DNA of 37,038 bases, taken from a virus. The DNA lies in the IMG/VR virus record IMGVR_UViG_3300028837_000375, positions 1 to 37,038 of that record; one strand, written 5' to 3'. Under the pieces are notes generated by a model, which was not told the origin of the DNA, made no database searches, and worked only from the letters and a program-made list of their open reading frames with translations. Below, piece by piece: positions 1 through 8,830 of the stretch. The translations under genes and the position numbers were made by a program. The number at the start of each line of letters is the position of its first letter. Position 1 is the stretch's first letter.

Positions 1-1980
1 ATCAATGGAGACACGGAAGGTGCGACTGATGAGTTAGAGAAAGCTCCTAATATTATTGAATGGATAGTCGGAAGTGATTTTCTTGCTCAACCTGAGTTGT
101 TTAAATATAAAAGGCAGTATCAGGTGTTAAGGGATTTCTTTCAATTGAGATGTCCTGTGTGTAATCCACAAGGTTCTCAAGCTGCTGATGTTTGGGATAA
201 GAGTAAAGATTATTTAGAGAGTGAAGTTTTATTAGTTTGGAATGATAAGAATAAAGATGATACTTGTCCTAAATGCAGTTGGACAAGGAGAGAGCTTGAA
301 GAAGAGGAAGTTTTAAAAAGATATAATACTATGGTTGGTTGTGCAGGTATGAGAAGTGGTAAATCAATGACCGCAGGATTTATTGCTTCGTGGGTAGAGC
401 ATAACTGTCTTGTTGTAGATAATCTTCAGAGATACTTTGATGTCATTAACAGGCAACGTCTTGAAGCTGCTTTTGTTGCAACTACAGGTACACAGGCTAA
501 GGATACTATTTATGATACCTATACCACTATAAGAGATTCATCACCGTGGATGCAGTCTTATATTAAGAAGATTAAGGCTGAACAGGTACGAGAAGATATG
601 TATAAAGAATATCCTAGCGGTTCTATAGAACATCGTAACAAACGTTTATTTATGATGAGTTTGAATTCTAATTCTTCAGGTTTAGCAGGAAGAACACGTG
701 TAGCAGGATTCATTGATGAACTTTCACGATTCGATTTATCTGAGAGTAAACGTTCAGCAGATGAAATTTTTTCAGTTATCAATCATAGTTTGTTAACAGT
801 ACGAGCTGCAGCAAGAGAAAGGTACTTACCTAATTGGGTAGGGCTGATGGTTTGTGTTTCAAGTCCTATCTCTGAGAGTGACAAAACGATGCAATTGTTA
901 AATGTATCGAAAAAAGATAAAACGATGTTTACCTTCCATTATGCTACCACAGATTTTAATCCTAAAATAACCCAAGAAGATTTACAACCTGAATACGATA
1001 AAGATGAAGTAAAAGCTGAAAGAGATTTTGGTGCTAATCCCCCTGGTGCTGAAAATCCGTTAATCATTCATTGGGAAGAATGGTTTAATAATAGCTGTGA
1101 CACGACTAGAAAATCTGTAGCAGAGTTTTCTTATTACCATCCAAAAGACCAATTTGGACAGGAGTATATTGCTGTAAAATTGATGAGTATACTCGCAGAT
1201 AAAGGTTACGATTATTATATCAGTATTGATGCTGGTAAAAGTGGTGATTCATTCACTTTAGCAATGGGTCATGGAGAGTATGTCGATACTCCTATAGGAG
1301 AAATGTTTGTAACCGTATTAGACCTTATTCTTCATCTTAAACCGCAGAGAAAGCCTATAAAGCGTCTTGCATATTTTCTATCCATTCCTGATGTCGTTAA
1401 AGATATTAAAAAGAAATTAAGAATAAAGTCGGTTCAATATGACCATTGGCAGTCTGAACATCAGATTCAGGAATTGAGAAACGTTGGTATTTGGGCTGAA
1501 GCTCATAATTTAAATGTCAATGACTATGAGAATTTAATGAGAGATGGTTATACAGGTTTGTTAAAACTTTTACCTCCAACAACAGATTATAATCAACCGT
1601 TAGATAAACTTGATGCACAGACAAGGTTTTGGAAAGAAGCTAAACAGTTAGAACGTAGCAGGGATTTGAAGAAGGTTGACCATCCTGACGGTGGCTCTAA
1701 TGACTTAATACAGGTAGTATGTGGTATTCACAGGTTAGTACAGCTTAGTCGGACAATTGAGAATGAAGAAGATAGATTTTATACAACAGGAAAACAGAAG
1801 AGAGCAAAAACACGTCAAGCATTTAAAAGGTTCACAGATGCTCGTTCACGTTTAGGTGTAGGAAGTCCAGGAAGACTTGGTACAGGTATATCAAGATGGC
1901 AGGGACAGAGTATGTTTCGTGAGAGAACTAACGGAGAATCTGCCCCCATTAAACGGAATCAGGACAGGAGGAGAAAATAA
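1..1980 (+). CDS. terL: Phage terminase large subunit (5' partial)
   Basis: ATPase and nuclease motor that packages phage DNA through the portal. The frame is open from base 1 with no good start, so the gene begins upstream of the window; a TTG at 97 is only an in-frame codon. Counting residues from that TTG, a Walker A-type loop GCAGMRSGKS lies at 81-90 and a Walker B FIDE ends at residues 207-208. Candidate RNase H-like nuclease acidic residues are D378 (YYISIDAGKSGD), D449 (VQYDHW) and D536 (GGSNDLIQ). An N-terminal CxxC pair (CPVC at 19-22, CPKC at 57-60) suggests a zinc ribbon before the ATPase. The C-terminal tail is basic and Arg-rich, a plausible portal or DNA contact. It is the first gene of the head cluster, three bases upstream of the next gene. 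The family assignment is secure; the missing N-terminus is not visible. Confidence 0.95.
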   Translation: MNGDTEGATDELEKAPNIIEWIVGSDFLAQPELFKYKRQYQVLRDFFQLRCPVCNPQGSQAADVWDKSKDYLESEVLLVWNDKNKDDTCPKCSWTRRELEEEEVLKRYNTMVGCAGMRSGKSMTAGFIASWVEHNCLVVDNLQRYFDVINRQRLEAAFVATTGTQAKDTIYDTYTTIRDSSPWMQSYIKKIKAEQVREDMYKEYPSGSIEHRNKRLFMMSLNSNSSGLAGRTRVAGFIDELSRFDLSESKRSADEIFSVINHSLLTVRAAARERYLPNWVGLMVCVSSPISESDKTMQLLNVSKKDKTMFTFHYATTDFNPKITQEDLQPEYDKDEVKAERDFGANPPGAENPLIIHWEEWFNNSCDTTRKSVAEFSYYHPKDQFGQEYIAVKLMSILADKGYDYYISIDAGKSGDSFTLAMGHGEYVDTPIGEMFVTVLDLILHLKPQRKPIKRLAYFLSIPDVVKDIKKKLRIKSVQYDHWQSEHQIQELRNVGIWAEAHNLNVNDYENLMRDGYTGLLKLLPPTTDYNQPLDKLDAQTRFWKEAKQLERSRDLKKVDHPDGGSNDLIQVVCGIHRLVQLSRTIENEEDRFYTTGKQKRAKTRQAFKRFTDARSRLGVGSPGRLGTGISRWQGQSMFRERTNGESAPIKRNQDRRRK

Positions 1981-1982
1981 TA

Positions 1983-2642
1983 ATGAAGAGAAAATCATTT
2001 CTAAGCGTTGACCAAGCATTTGCACAGGCTAAAGCTCTAATGCGTGGACTTATCTTATCTCAAGATGATTATTTAGCAATTTTAAATAGAATGTTAATCT
2101 ATGATATATATCCATTTACTATCAAGTTGGTTAACGTAGGAATCAAGGTAGCTGAAAGCAATCCTAGAATAAGCATGGATTTGATTGCTGTTTGGTGGGA
2201 AAAGCGGAGATTTAAACATCCTGAAACGGGTCATTTAGTTCTTTTTAAATCATTACCATTAGAAACTCAGAGAGAATTAAACCGTAAAGTAGAGCAGAAG
2301 GAATCAGCACCTGGAGAAGAGATACCAAAAGGAGAGACCTTGAATCAATGGAAGGAGATAGATAAGCAACATTTAGATTTTAGTAATAGTGAGACAGTAG
2401 TTAAGTATAAAGATGTAATGGAAGATACTGCAATAGCAGAAGACATTTTGTTTCACGATAAGCCTTTTGATATTGAAGATTTTGCGGATAAGTTGAAAGA
2501 TGAATCTGACAAAGAATTAGGTGAGTCAGAGAATGTAAATTGGATGGAGCTTGCGGAGCGTATTTGGGATGACTCAGCCTACGAACCGCCTGATTATGGG
2601 TCACAAGAACCTGATATTTCGGACTATAGACATAATGGCTAG
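1983..2642 (+). CDS. Hypothetical protein downstream of terminase
   Basis: A 219-residue protein that I do not recognise. The ATG follows a strong AGGAGGAG site at 1966-1973, which lies inside the end of the terminase gene, so the two are translated as a unit. The N-terminal ~100 residues are mixed helical with an aromatic stretch (AVWWEKRRF). The C-terminal half is very acidic and ends in a disordered-looking D/E/P-rich tail. No membrane segment, signal peptide or Cys pair is seen. The last 8 bases overlap the start of the endolysin gene. The position next to terminase allows a role in packaging or in the virion, but nothing in the sequence proves it. Confidence 0.7.
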   Translation: MKRKSFLSVDQAFAQAKALMRGLILSQDDYLAILNRMLIYDIYPFTIKLVNVGIKVAESNPRISMDLIAVWWEKRRFKHPETGHLVLFKSLPLETQRELNRKVEQKESAPGEEIPKGETLNQWKEIDKQHLDFSNSETVVKYKDVMEDTAIAEDILFHDKPFDIEDFADKLKDESDKELGESENVNWMELAERIWDDSAYEPPDYGSQEPDISDYRHNG

Positions 2643-3303
2643 TAGAAAATTAGAAGATTTATATGAACCCTTGAGATTAGTATTAGAAGAGGCTCTAGAA
2701 GAAGCTAAAGAGAAAGGTCTTAAAGTTTTAGTGACCTGTACTCTTAGGTCTCCTGAAGAGCAACAGGCTCTCTATGCTCAAGGAAGGGAAAGTGTATCTA
2801 AGGTAAACAAGAAAAGGGAAGCGGTTGGGTTAGTACGTATAAAAGAAGTAGCGAATAAAAAAGTTACATGGACTTTGAAATCCTATCATACCTGTGAACC
2901 TAAGTCTATGGCATTTGATTTTGCAATTGGAAGTAGTGGTAAAGTATTTTGGGATTTGAAAGTCGATGTAAATGATAATGATATACCTGATTACAGGGAG
3001 TTTGCAGAAATTTGTAAATCTAAAAATCCAAACATAGAGTGGGGAGGTGATTTTAATACTACGAAAGATTGTCCTCATATTCAATGGAAGAATGGGATGA
3101 ACATAAACCAAGAAGAATCAGTACCGTTAGGAGAAGAAAAGACAGAGGAAGTGAAGGAAGAGAATATAAAAGAGGAAGAGCTTGTAAAAGAGGAAGAAGT
3201 TGCTGAAGACAAGGCTCTAGTAGAAGTAGAGCCACAAGGAGGGTTTATCACATGTCTGAAAAAACTGAAAGATTCGATATTGAAAAGTTTCCAAAAAAGA
3301 TAA
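2635..3303 (+). CDS. Endolysin, L-alanyl-D-glutamate peptidase type (peptidase M15)
   Basis: Predicted cell-wall peptidase that cuts the peptide stem of peptidoglycan at the end of infection. With the start at 2635 (222 residues), the M15 zinc-site pattern is visible: SYH (His85), then AFDF (Asp95), then WGGDF (136-140) followed by DCPHIQ (His148). This matches the VanY/CwlK/Listeria-phage Ply500-type peptidase core. The early TLRSPEEQQALYAQGR is also typical of this family. After the core there is a long acidic K/E-rich linker (about residues 160-200) and a basic amphipathic tail ending in SFQKR, which might bind membranes or wall polymers (inference). I chose the ATG at 2635 because the conserved domain begins just after it; upstream in-frame ATGs add residues coded inside the previous gene. 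The 5' end overlaps the upstream gene by 8 bases and the 3' end overlaps the PAS gene by 52 bases. Confidence 0.88.
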   Translation: MASRKLEDLYEPLRLVLEEALEEAKEKGLKVLVTCTLRSPEEQQALYAQGRESVSKVNKKREAVGLVRIKEVANKKVTWTLKSYHTCEPKSMAFDFAIGSSGKVFWDLKVDVNDNDIPDYREFAEICKSKNPNIEWGGDFNTTKDCPHIQWKNGMNINQEESVPLGEEKTEEVKEENIKEEELVKEEEVAEDKALVEVEPQGGFITCLKKLKDSILKSFQKR

Positions 3304-3650
3304 TGAACTCTTTAGATTCCCCTGTAATAGTTGTAGATGTTGACGGAAACATAGTATGGGTTAATCAGGAATGGCAAGACATTACTAAATTATCTAATGG
3401 AGCTATATTAGGTAAAAATATAAGCGATGTATTACGAGATGGTGACTGTCATCATTGTCCTGGTAATGTTACTTTCAAATTACACGAAATTACTACAGAC
3501 TACGGAAAGGTACTGATAGCTAGAAGAACTGATGGATTTGAGATTGCTTGCAACACATTCAATGGTATCGCACAGAAAAACAAAGTGGTTTTAGAGAGGA
3601 TGGTTAAAACATGGTCGGAGAAGGGCAACAACATAGTGGGGATGACATAA
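3252..3650 (+). CDS. Stand-alone PAS-domain protein
   Basis: A 132-residue protein made almost entirely of one PAS fold. The signature is SPVIVVDVDGNIVWVNQEWQ followed by DITKLS..AILGKNISDVL, the classic strand-strand-helix PAS core with its W.N motif. Later strands (YGKVLIARRTDGFEI) complete the sheet. A small Cys/His cluster (GDCHHCPGN) sits in the middle of the domain, where PAS proteins often hold a cofactor. No kinase, cyclase, HTH or other output domain is present. The start is fixed by a strong AAGGAGGG site at 3236-3243, giving a 52-base overlap with the endolysin; an ATG at 3303 (TAATG) is the alternative. The 3' end overlaps the next gene by 40 bases. It is probably a sensor or protein-interaction module; ligand and partner are unknown. 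Confidence 0.8.
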   Translation: MSEKTERFDIEKFPKKIMNSLDSPVIVVDVDGNIVWVNQEWQDITKLSNGAILGKNISDVLRDGDCHHCPGNVTFKLHEITTDYGKVLIARRTDGFEIACNTFNGIAQKNKVVLERMVKTWSEKGNNIVGMT

Positions 3651-3988
3651 GCAAGCACGATTTGGAATTGTTAGTTAATGCTAATACTGAGACACAAAAA
3701 ATGTTTGGTGATGTGTTACATGCTTTTGAGTTATTTACCACGCAACAGAGGGGGTCTGTTTCGGGAGCTAAAGTTTTGTTAAATGAAATTAAAAATCTTA
3801 CTACAGAACTGAAAGATACCATTAATGCACATGAAGGTAGATGTGTTATGTGTTCTGATTGTGTCAATAAAATAAAGCTTGGTGTCGGAGAGCTTAAGAG
3901 TTCACTTTTTAATTACACCTGTGTAATAGTTGCTCTAACTGCGGTTGTCTCTGTTATTATTAATGTGATATTCAAATATTTATCTTAG
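3611..3988 (+). CDS. Tail-anchored membrane protein, possible holin or lysis accessory
   Basis: A 125-residue protein with a long helical, probably coiled-coil N-terminal part. A Cys cluster (CVMCSDC) lies around residues 79-85, followed by one hydrophobic C-terminal segment of about 22 residues (CVIVALTAVVSVIINVIF) that ends in KYLS. A soluble helical region plus a single C-terminal membrane anchor resembles XhlA-type hemolysin/holin-like phage proteins, which usually sit beside endolysins, and this gene is two genes from one. Its ATG overlaps the end of the PAS gene by 40 bases and follows a GAGAGGA site. The CxxCxxC cluster is unusual for a holin and could bind metal or form disulfides. 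The lysis role is inferred from topology and neighbours; it could also be a membrane signalling partner of the PAS protein. Confidence 0.55.
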   Translation: MVGEGQQHSGDDISKHDLELLVNANTETQKMFGDVLHAFELFTTQQRGSVSGAKVLLNEIKNLTTELKDTINAHEGRCVMCSDCVNKIKLGVGELKSSLFNYTCVIVALTAVVSVIINVIFKYLS

Positions 3989-4002
3989 CTTTGGAGAAAG
4001 TT

Positions 4003-4404
4003 ATGAAGAAAAGTTCTATGGCTCTAGTGTTAACACCACCTGCGAAATGGATAGTACCTGAGTTAATTACTCAATTCGGTAAGTTGGTACAGAAGGTGAG
4101 AGGTAATGTTGTTAACTTGAAAGGTATTTCTCAAAGGGATATTGAGAGATTTTTGGACAGTAAAGGTCTCAGACCACAGGACTATGTTTTTCAGGCTGAG
4201 GTAGTACCAAGATTTCCCCTACTTAAACTTATTTTATCAGAAAAGGATGTGAAAGAAGAAAACAGGTTTGTAAGGACTTTAGTTATTGGTGCTTTAAAAA
4301 GTTTGAAAGAAGCGTCTAAATTAAGTTCTGATGCACAGCTTATTAATATTGTTGCGATGCTAGAGGGGTGGATAAAATCAACATACAAACCAACACCTAG
4401 TTAA
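4003..4404 (+). CDS. Hypothetical protein
   Basis: A 133-residue, mostly helical protein that I do not recognise. The ATG at 4003 is preceded by GGAG at 3993-3996 with six bases between; an in-frame TTG at 3991 overlaps that site and is unlikely to be the start. The sequence contains LTPPAKWIVPELITQFGKLVQKVRG near the N-terminus, here only described as amphipathic, and an LKGISQRDIERFL helix-turn-helix-like stretch. There is no clear membrane span. It begins 14 bases after the membrane-protein gene and ends 12 bases before the next gene, so it belongs to the same transcript. Confidence 0.65.
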   Translation: MKKSSMALVLTPPAKWIVPELITQFGKLVQKVRGNVVNLKGISQRDIERFLDSKGLRPQDYVFQAEVVPRFPLLKLILSEKDVKEENRFVRTLVIGALKSLKEASKLSSDAQLINIVAMLEGWIKSTYKPTPS

Positions 4405-4416
4405 AGGAATGAAAAA

Positions 4417-5199
4417 ATGGAAATGAAGGCTGAAGACTTGAAAATTGATGGACTTGAAAGAAATCCTGTGGGTAAAAGGACGGAAACTAAAAGTGAGATT
4501 GAAAAGATAGCTGATATACCGAAATTCGTGTTTTCTCCTAGTTGCCCTGTTTGTTCAATGGAAGATACTGAACTTCAAAAAAAGATACATCATTGGAAAT
4601 TCGTAGAGAAGAAGACTTATACAGAGATTCAATCATTAGTAGAGCCTATGGTGTTTACAGAGGATATGTTAGATAAGCACTTTCATAGGCATTTCCCTGT
4701 TAAGAAGGAAACCAATGTTGAAGTTTTATCTCCTGAATCAAAGCTTAGGGCTTATTACGAAGAGCAAGTTGAAGCAAGAGTTAAACCTGTTGTAGAGATG
4801 GAAAAATTATATGATAAGATTGCTAATTGGTTTGACATTTGGGAAGCAAAGCAGGTAAAGGATGATAAGAAGTCTCTAAAAAATTCTGATGTCGAACCTT
4901 TGGTACGATTAAGCTCAGAACTAAAGACTCTATTGGTAGAACTTAATAAGATGAGACAGGCTGAAGCAATGGCTAAGATTTGCGTTCAGGGATTTATGAC
5001 ACGTTTTATTAAAGTTTTATTGCATGGTCTAGAAGAAGTAATGGAGAATCTGCTTGTAGATTTACAAACGAAATATGATGATGACAAAGAGATAGCAGAT
5101 ATGTTAAAGAAAACAAAAACAGGTTTAGCACGTCAAATAAAAGATGGAGCACGTGAGGCTTTAATTGCTACTGTCCAAGAATACGGTTTAAGGGGGTAA
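4417..5199 (+). CDS. Putative zinc-dependent HTH protein upstream of portal
   Basis: A 260-residue protein. Residues 43-92 follow a recurrent pattern in phage and bacterial DNA-binding proteins: a CxxC pair (C43, C46), a helical region with a TYTEIQSLV turn, and an HxxxH pair (H88, H92). This suggests a helix-turn-helix stabilised by one zinc. The rest is a long, charged, helical and probably coiled-coil region. The gene ends one base before the portal start. A DNA-binding protein with a coiled coil beside terminase and portal would suit a small terminase subunit, but its place downstream of the large subunit is not standard and the family match is only by pattern. A head-assembly accessory role is the main alternative. 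Confidence 0.6.
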   Translation: MEMKAEDLKIDGLERNPVGKRTETKSEIEKIADIPKFVFSPSCPVCSMEDTELQKKIHHWKFVEKKTYTEIQSLVEPMVFTEDMLDKHFHRHFPVKKETNVEVLSPESKLRAYYEEQVEARVKPVVEMEKLYDKIANWFDIWEAKQVKDDKKSLKNSDVEPLVRLSSELKTLLVELNKMRQAEAMAKICVQGFMTRFIKVLLHGLEEVMENLLVDLQTKYDDDKEIADMLKKTKTGLARQIKDGAREALIATVQEYGLRG

Positions 5200-5200
5200 A

Positions 5201-8200
5201 ATGATAAACATATATGACAAGTATGCAAAGCTAGATAAAATTGCTAGAACATCTGCTGATATTTCGCCACAGTTATCTGCATCGCAGATGCAAACAACGA
5301 GAGATGCCCTGAGTAAGATTAAACCGAAAATTGGCAGACTAGCTACAACGAATAAGAAATCTTCTTTAATGCAGGGTATCGCTAGTGATTTGAATAAAGG
5401 GGCAGCAGGACAAGGCGGTGGTGCAGGAGATACATGGTTTAGTTTTCCATTTGCTTATGACCCTTCTGTTTCTAGTATGGACAGGATATGGCTTCCTGAA
5501 GATAGGAGAGAGCAGAATCGTTATTGGAGAACTTTTTATGCTTCTGACCCTCTAGTTGGTAACGTCTTAGACATGTATGCCGAGACTCCAATATCTGAAT
5601 TTACACTAAGCGGAAAAGGTATTGATGGTGAGGTAAAACAACAGTATGAGAAAATGTGTGAGGAATGTGAAATTCTCAGTACTCTTATCTTTTTAATTAA
5701 AGAATTTCTCATTATCGGTGAGGTTGCCCCTCATTGCTTTTTCAATAAAGATGAGGGAATTTGGACTCACATTACAATCCATGACCCTGACCGTCTAGAA
5801 GTTTTTGATAGTCCATTGGTGGATAATGACCCGATTATCGAGCTTATTCCTGATGAGGACATGCGAAGAATTTTCACCTCTACTGACCCTAGAATGATTG
5901 AGTTAAGACAGAGAATACCAAAGGAGATTCTTAACCGATTAGTTTCTAGAATGAATATTCCTCTTTCAAATCTTAATTGTACATTCATCCCAAGAAAAGC
6001 ACATCCTTATTTTATTAGAGGGATGAGTATTCTTTCTAGACTATTTAAGATATTTATTTATGAGGATGCTATCTATGATGCTTCTATCGCTACTGCACGA
6101 AGGCACGCTGGACCTTTAAAGGTTGTTAAATTGGGAGACCCTCAAAGTGGTTGGTTGCCTGAGCCTGGAGAAGAGGACAGGGTAGCAGAGCTTCTAGCAC
6201 AATCAGAGCTAGACCCTAATGCATTTCTCATTTATCACTATGGTATTAACTTTGAGACTTTTGGTACTACCGATAGGATAATGAATATCGGAAAGGAATG
6301 GGATTCAATTGAGCGGATGAAGCTTGTTGGATTAGGTATCAGTAAAGCATTCCTGACAGGTGAGGTCACCTATGCTTCTGCGGAGAAAGGTTTAGAAGTA
6401 TGGTTGAGCAGAATACTTACGCTGAGACAGTTTTTTGAGAATCAATGGTTAAAACCAAAATTCTTTAAACCTATTGCTCAAATTAATAAATGGTATCAGC
6501 CTACTGAAGCCGAAGTTAGTCACAGAGTTAAAGTTAAACATGGGAGAGAAGAATTAGAACGAAGGTTGATTATCCCTACTATTGAATGGCAGAAAACACT
6601 TAAGCCAGCGGTTGATGCTGATAAAATGGATGCATATACAGCCTTGAAAGATAAAGGTTTTATTGTTTCTGATAGAACTGTCATGTCCACAGCAGGATTA
6701 GATTTCAAAGAACAAGTGAAAATGCATAAGGAAGAGGAAGCATATTTAAAGAAAGAGGGAGTAGAAAGACCGCAACAAGGTGGCGGTATGGGCGGTATGG
6801 GAATGGGTACAGGTTTAGGTGGTGAAGAAGGTGAAGAGGGCGGTGGCGAAGGACAGGAAGCTCCACCACCTGCGGGTGAACCTGGTGGTCAGCCTGTTGC
6901 TCCTGATGGACTTCCTGGAGTTCCTGCGGGTAAAGATGACTTAATTAAAGAGGAAGAGCCTGAAAAAGACAAAAAAGTAATTCATTTTCAGAAGAAAGAC
7001 AGTTTTCTTTCAGGTGAAGGAAAAGCTTCAGACATAGATGCAGAAGATGACATGATGGTTGAGGGAATGCGAGAAGAGATGGATGGATTGGGTAAGGTAG
7101 CAGAATTTAAAACTCCCGATATAGAACCACCAACTAAATATAAGAGCAGGGAAGATTGGCAAAAAGCTCTTCATCATACTGATATGTCACTTGATGCTAA
7201 GAATTTTATCAAGTCTACTGAGAATATGGTTGTCGATAATTGGGAAAAGTCCTTTGAAGGTATGTGGAATAAGGTAAAGCCAATGATTGACAGAGATGGA
7301 AATAAGGTAAGTGAGGCAGAAGTTAATAGTGCAGTAATGGATAGCCTGTTTGACCATCTCAAAAAGATGGATGTTGACAAACTAGAAAATAATGTCACAG
7401 GAATCTTTCATGAAGGAAAAATATATTCTTATGGTCCTCTAGATTATGAGAAATATAAAAGAGAAAAGTTAGGATTTAAGAAAGTTAGTGTTTCAATTTC
7501 AACAATGGAAGACGATTTGGCATTAAGAAATATGAAAGACCGTCTGAAAGACCGTCTATATAATATAACTAATGCTAAAGTACGAGATGCTATAACTGAT
7601 AAAATAAAACTTGCTCTGAGTGATGCAATACAGAAATCATCTAGTGCCTCACAGATGAAAGAAGCGTTAAGAAAAGCGTATGATGATGCTCTGTGGAGAC
7701 TTCAACAAAGCGTTAGAACCGAGACTACCAATAACCTTGTGGTGGCGAACTTGCTTGGGTATAAAGAGCAAGGGATAAAGAAGGTACAATGGAATCCACA
7801 TCATGACGCTAGGACATGTGAGAAATGTAGGGGTATGGATGGATTGGAATATGAGGTAGACTACCTTTTATCCTTAGGACCGTACCCTCTAGTAGCAATG
7901 ACACATCATCAATGTCGTTGCGGTATATCTCCTGTGATAAGTCATGTTGAGAGAGAAAAACTGATAACTGATTTATTAAGTTATAAAAAGAAGTTTCCTG
8001 CTCCTGCGAAGATAACGTACCCGAAAAATATTGTTAAACCTTTGGTTACCGCAGAAGGAAAAACTTTTAAAAATGTTCCTGTTGAATATACAAAGCCAAT
8101 AAAATCACTTTCAAGAAAGTTTGGCAATATCTCATACGGTAATTTATTTCCTAATGAGCTTGAATTTGTTGCAGATGTAGCGGATACTCCTGCATTTCAA

Positions 8201-8830
8201 AAAGTGTATGGGAAAAGGGATGACCTAAAGAACCGTGTTCAATATTGGAAAGATAAGACAGGTAAGGTTTGGGTGTCTAATTTTTATATGACAAACAAGA
8301 ATGCTGAGAGTGCTTTTTTACGAATTTGGGCTGAGAATGTTTGGTCAAAAGTACAAGCACCGTGGAAAAAGTTATACGAAGCTAAAATGAAACCTGTATT
8401 GCTTCCTGACTTATCGGCTGATACCGCAAGTAAAATGGATAGCAGTCTTGAACCTGTTGTAGCAATACCATTTAGAGTAGGCGGTGTTTGGGGAATATCT
8501 TTGGACAAAAAATTCCGAACAAATAATGATGACAATGTTCGTACCGCTTTGCAGAATTTGAAAGTAAACGATAAGGATATTGAGACAATTGTTAAATGGA
8601 GAAATATAAATCCTTCATGGACGATGCAGGGAGCTTCAATGGAAGTCGGTCAAAAATCACTTCAGGAAGAAGGATTCGTGAACGAAACTGCAAAACGTTC
8701 AGCAAAAGATATGTTTACTGAATCTGTATCGGGATTTGTTGGTGATGGATTTTTGCTAGAGTTCAGAGACCCTGATTCTTATAAATTACTGAAGAAAACA
8801 CTATTCAAAGGGAAGGAGTTTGCACAATGA
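5201..8830 (+). CDS. Portal protein fused to MuF head-morphogenesis domain
   Basis: A 1209-residue fusion. Roughly residues 75-510 form the portal, the dodecameric ring through which DNA enters the head (core includes YWRTFYASDPLVGNVLDMY, the IHDPDRLEVF wing and GEVTYASAEKGLEVW). Residues about 525-590 are a Gly/Glu/Pro-rich linker. Residues about 660-920 are a Mu gpF/SPP1 gp7-like minor head protein: RTETTNN, then DARTCEKCRGMDG, then HHQCRCGISP, the typical CxxC...CRC signature. The last ~270 residues form another domain that resembles the C-terminal parts found on other MuF proteins (see findings). Start: ATG two bases after the previous stop region, with AAGGGGG upstream. Portal and MuF genes are normally adjacent, so the fusion is logical but makes an unusually long portal. 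Free MuF might also be released by the prohead protease (inference). Confidence 0.9.
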   Translation: MINIYDKYAKLDKIARTSADISPQLSASQMQTTRDALSKIKPKIGRLATTNKKSSLMQGIASDLNKGAAGQGGGAGDTWFSFPFAYDPSVSSMDRIWLPEDRREQNRYWRTFYASDPLVGNVLDMYAETPISEFTLSGKGIDGEVKQQYEKMCEECEILSTLIFLIKEFLIIGEVAPHCFFNKDEGIWTHITIHDPDRLEVFDSPLVDNDPIIELIPDEDMRRIFTSTDPRMIELRQRIPKEILNRLVSRMNIPLSNLNCTFIPRKAHPYFIRGMSILSRLFKIFIYEDAIYDASIATARRHAGPLKVVKLGDPQSGWLPEPGEEDRVAELLAQSELDPNAFLIYHYGINFETFGTTDRIMNIGKEWDSIERMKLVGLGISKAFLTGEVTYASAEKGLEVWLSRILTLRQFFENQWLKPKFFKPIAQINKWYQPTEAEVSHRVKVKHGREELERRLIIPTIEWQKTLKPAVDADKMDAYTALKDKGFIVSDRTVMSTAGLDFKEQVKMHKEEEAYLKKEGVERPQQGGGMGGMGMGTGLGGEEGEEGGGEGQEAPPPAGEPGGQPVAPDGLPGVPAGKDDLIKEEEPEKDKKVIHFQKKDSFLSGEGKASDIDAEDDMMVEGMREEMDGLGKVAEFKTPDIEPPTKYKSREDWQKALHHTDMSLDAKNFIKSTENMVVDNWEKSFEGMWNKVKPMIDRDGNKVSEAEVNSAVMDSLFDHLKKMDVDKLENNVTGIFHEGKIYSYGPLDYEKYKREKLGFKKVSVSISTMEDDLALRNMKDRLKDRLYNITNAKVRDAITDKIKLALSDAIQKSSSASQMKEALRKAYDDALWRLQQSVRTETTNNLVVANLLGYKEQGIKKVQWNPHHDARTCEKCRGMDGLEYEVDYLLSLGPYPLVAMTHHQCRCGISPVISHVEREKLITDLLSYKKKFPAPAKITYPKNIVKPLVTAEGKTFKNVPVEYTKPIKSLSRKFGNISYGNLFPNELEFVADVADTPAFQKVYGKRDDLKNRVQYWKDKTGKVWVSNFYMTNKNAESAFLRIWAENVWSKVQAPWKKLYEAKMKPVLLPDLSADTASKMDSSLEPVVAIPFRVGGVWGISLDKKFRTNNDDNVRTALQNLKVNDKDIETIVKWRNINPSWTMQGASMEVGQKSLQEEGFVNETAKRSAKDMFTESVSGFVGDGFLLEFRDPDSYKLLKKTLFKGKEFAQ

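Noticed and set aside
2551-2634. Longer endolysin start at 2551 or 2596
   Set aside because: The extra residues come from bases already coding for the upstream gene and do not extend the peptidase domain; ATG 2635 gives the usual short overlap.
7980-8830. Active toxin (ADP-ribosyltransferase or nuclease) at the MuF C-terminus
   Set aside because: No catalytic motif of such enzymes and no intact HExxH were visible; only a degenerate peptidase-like resemblance is proposed.
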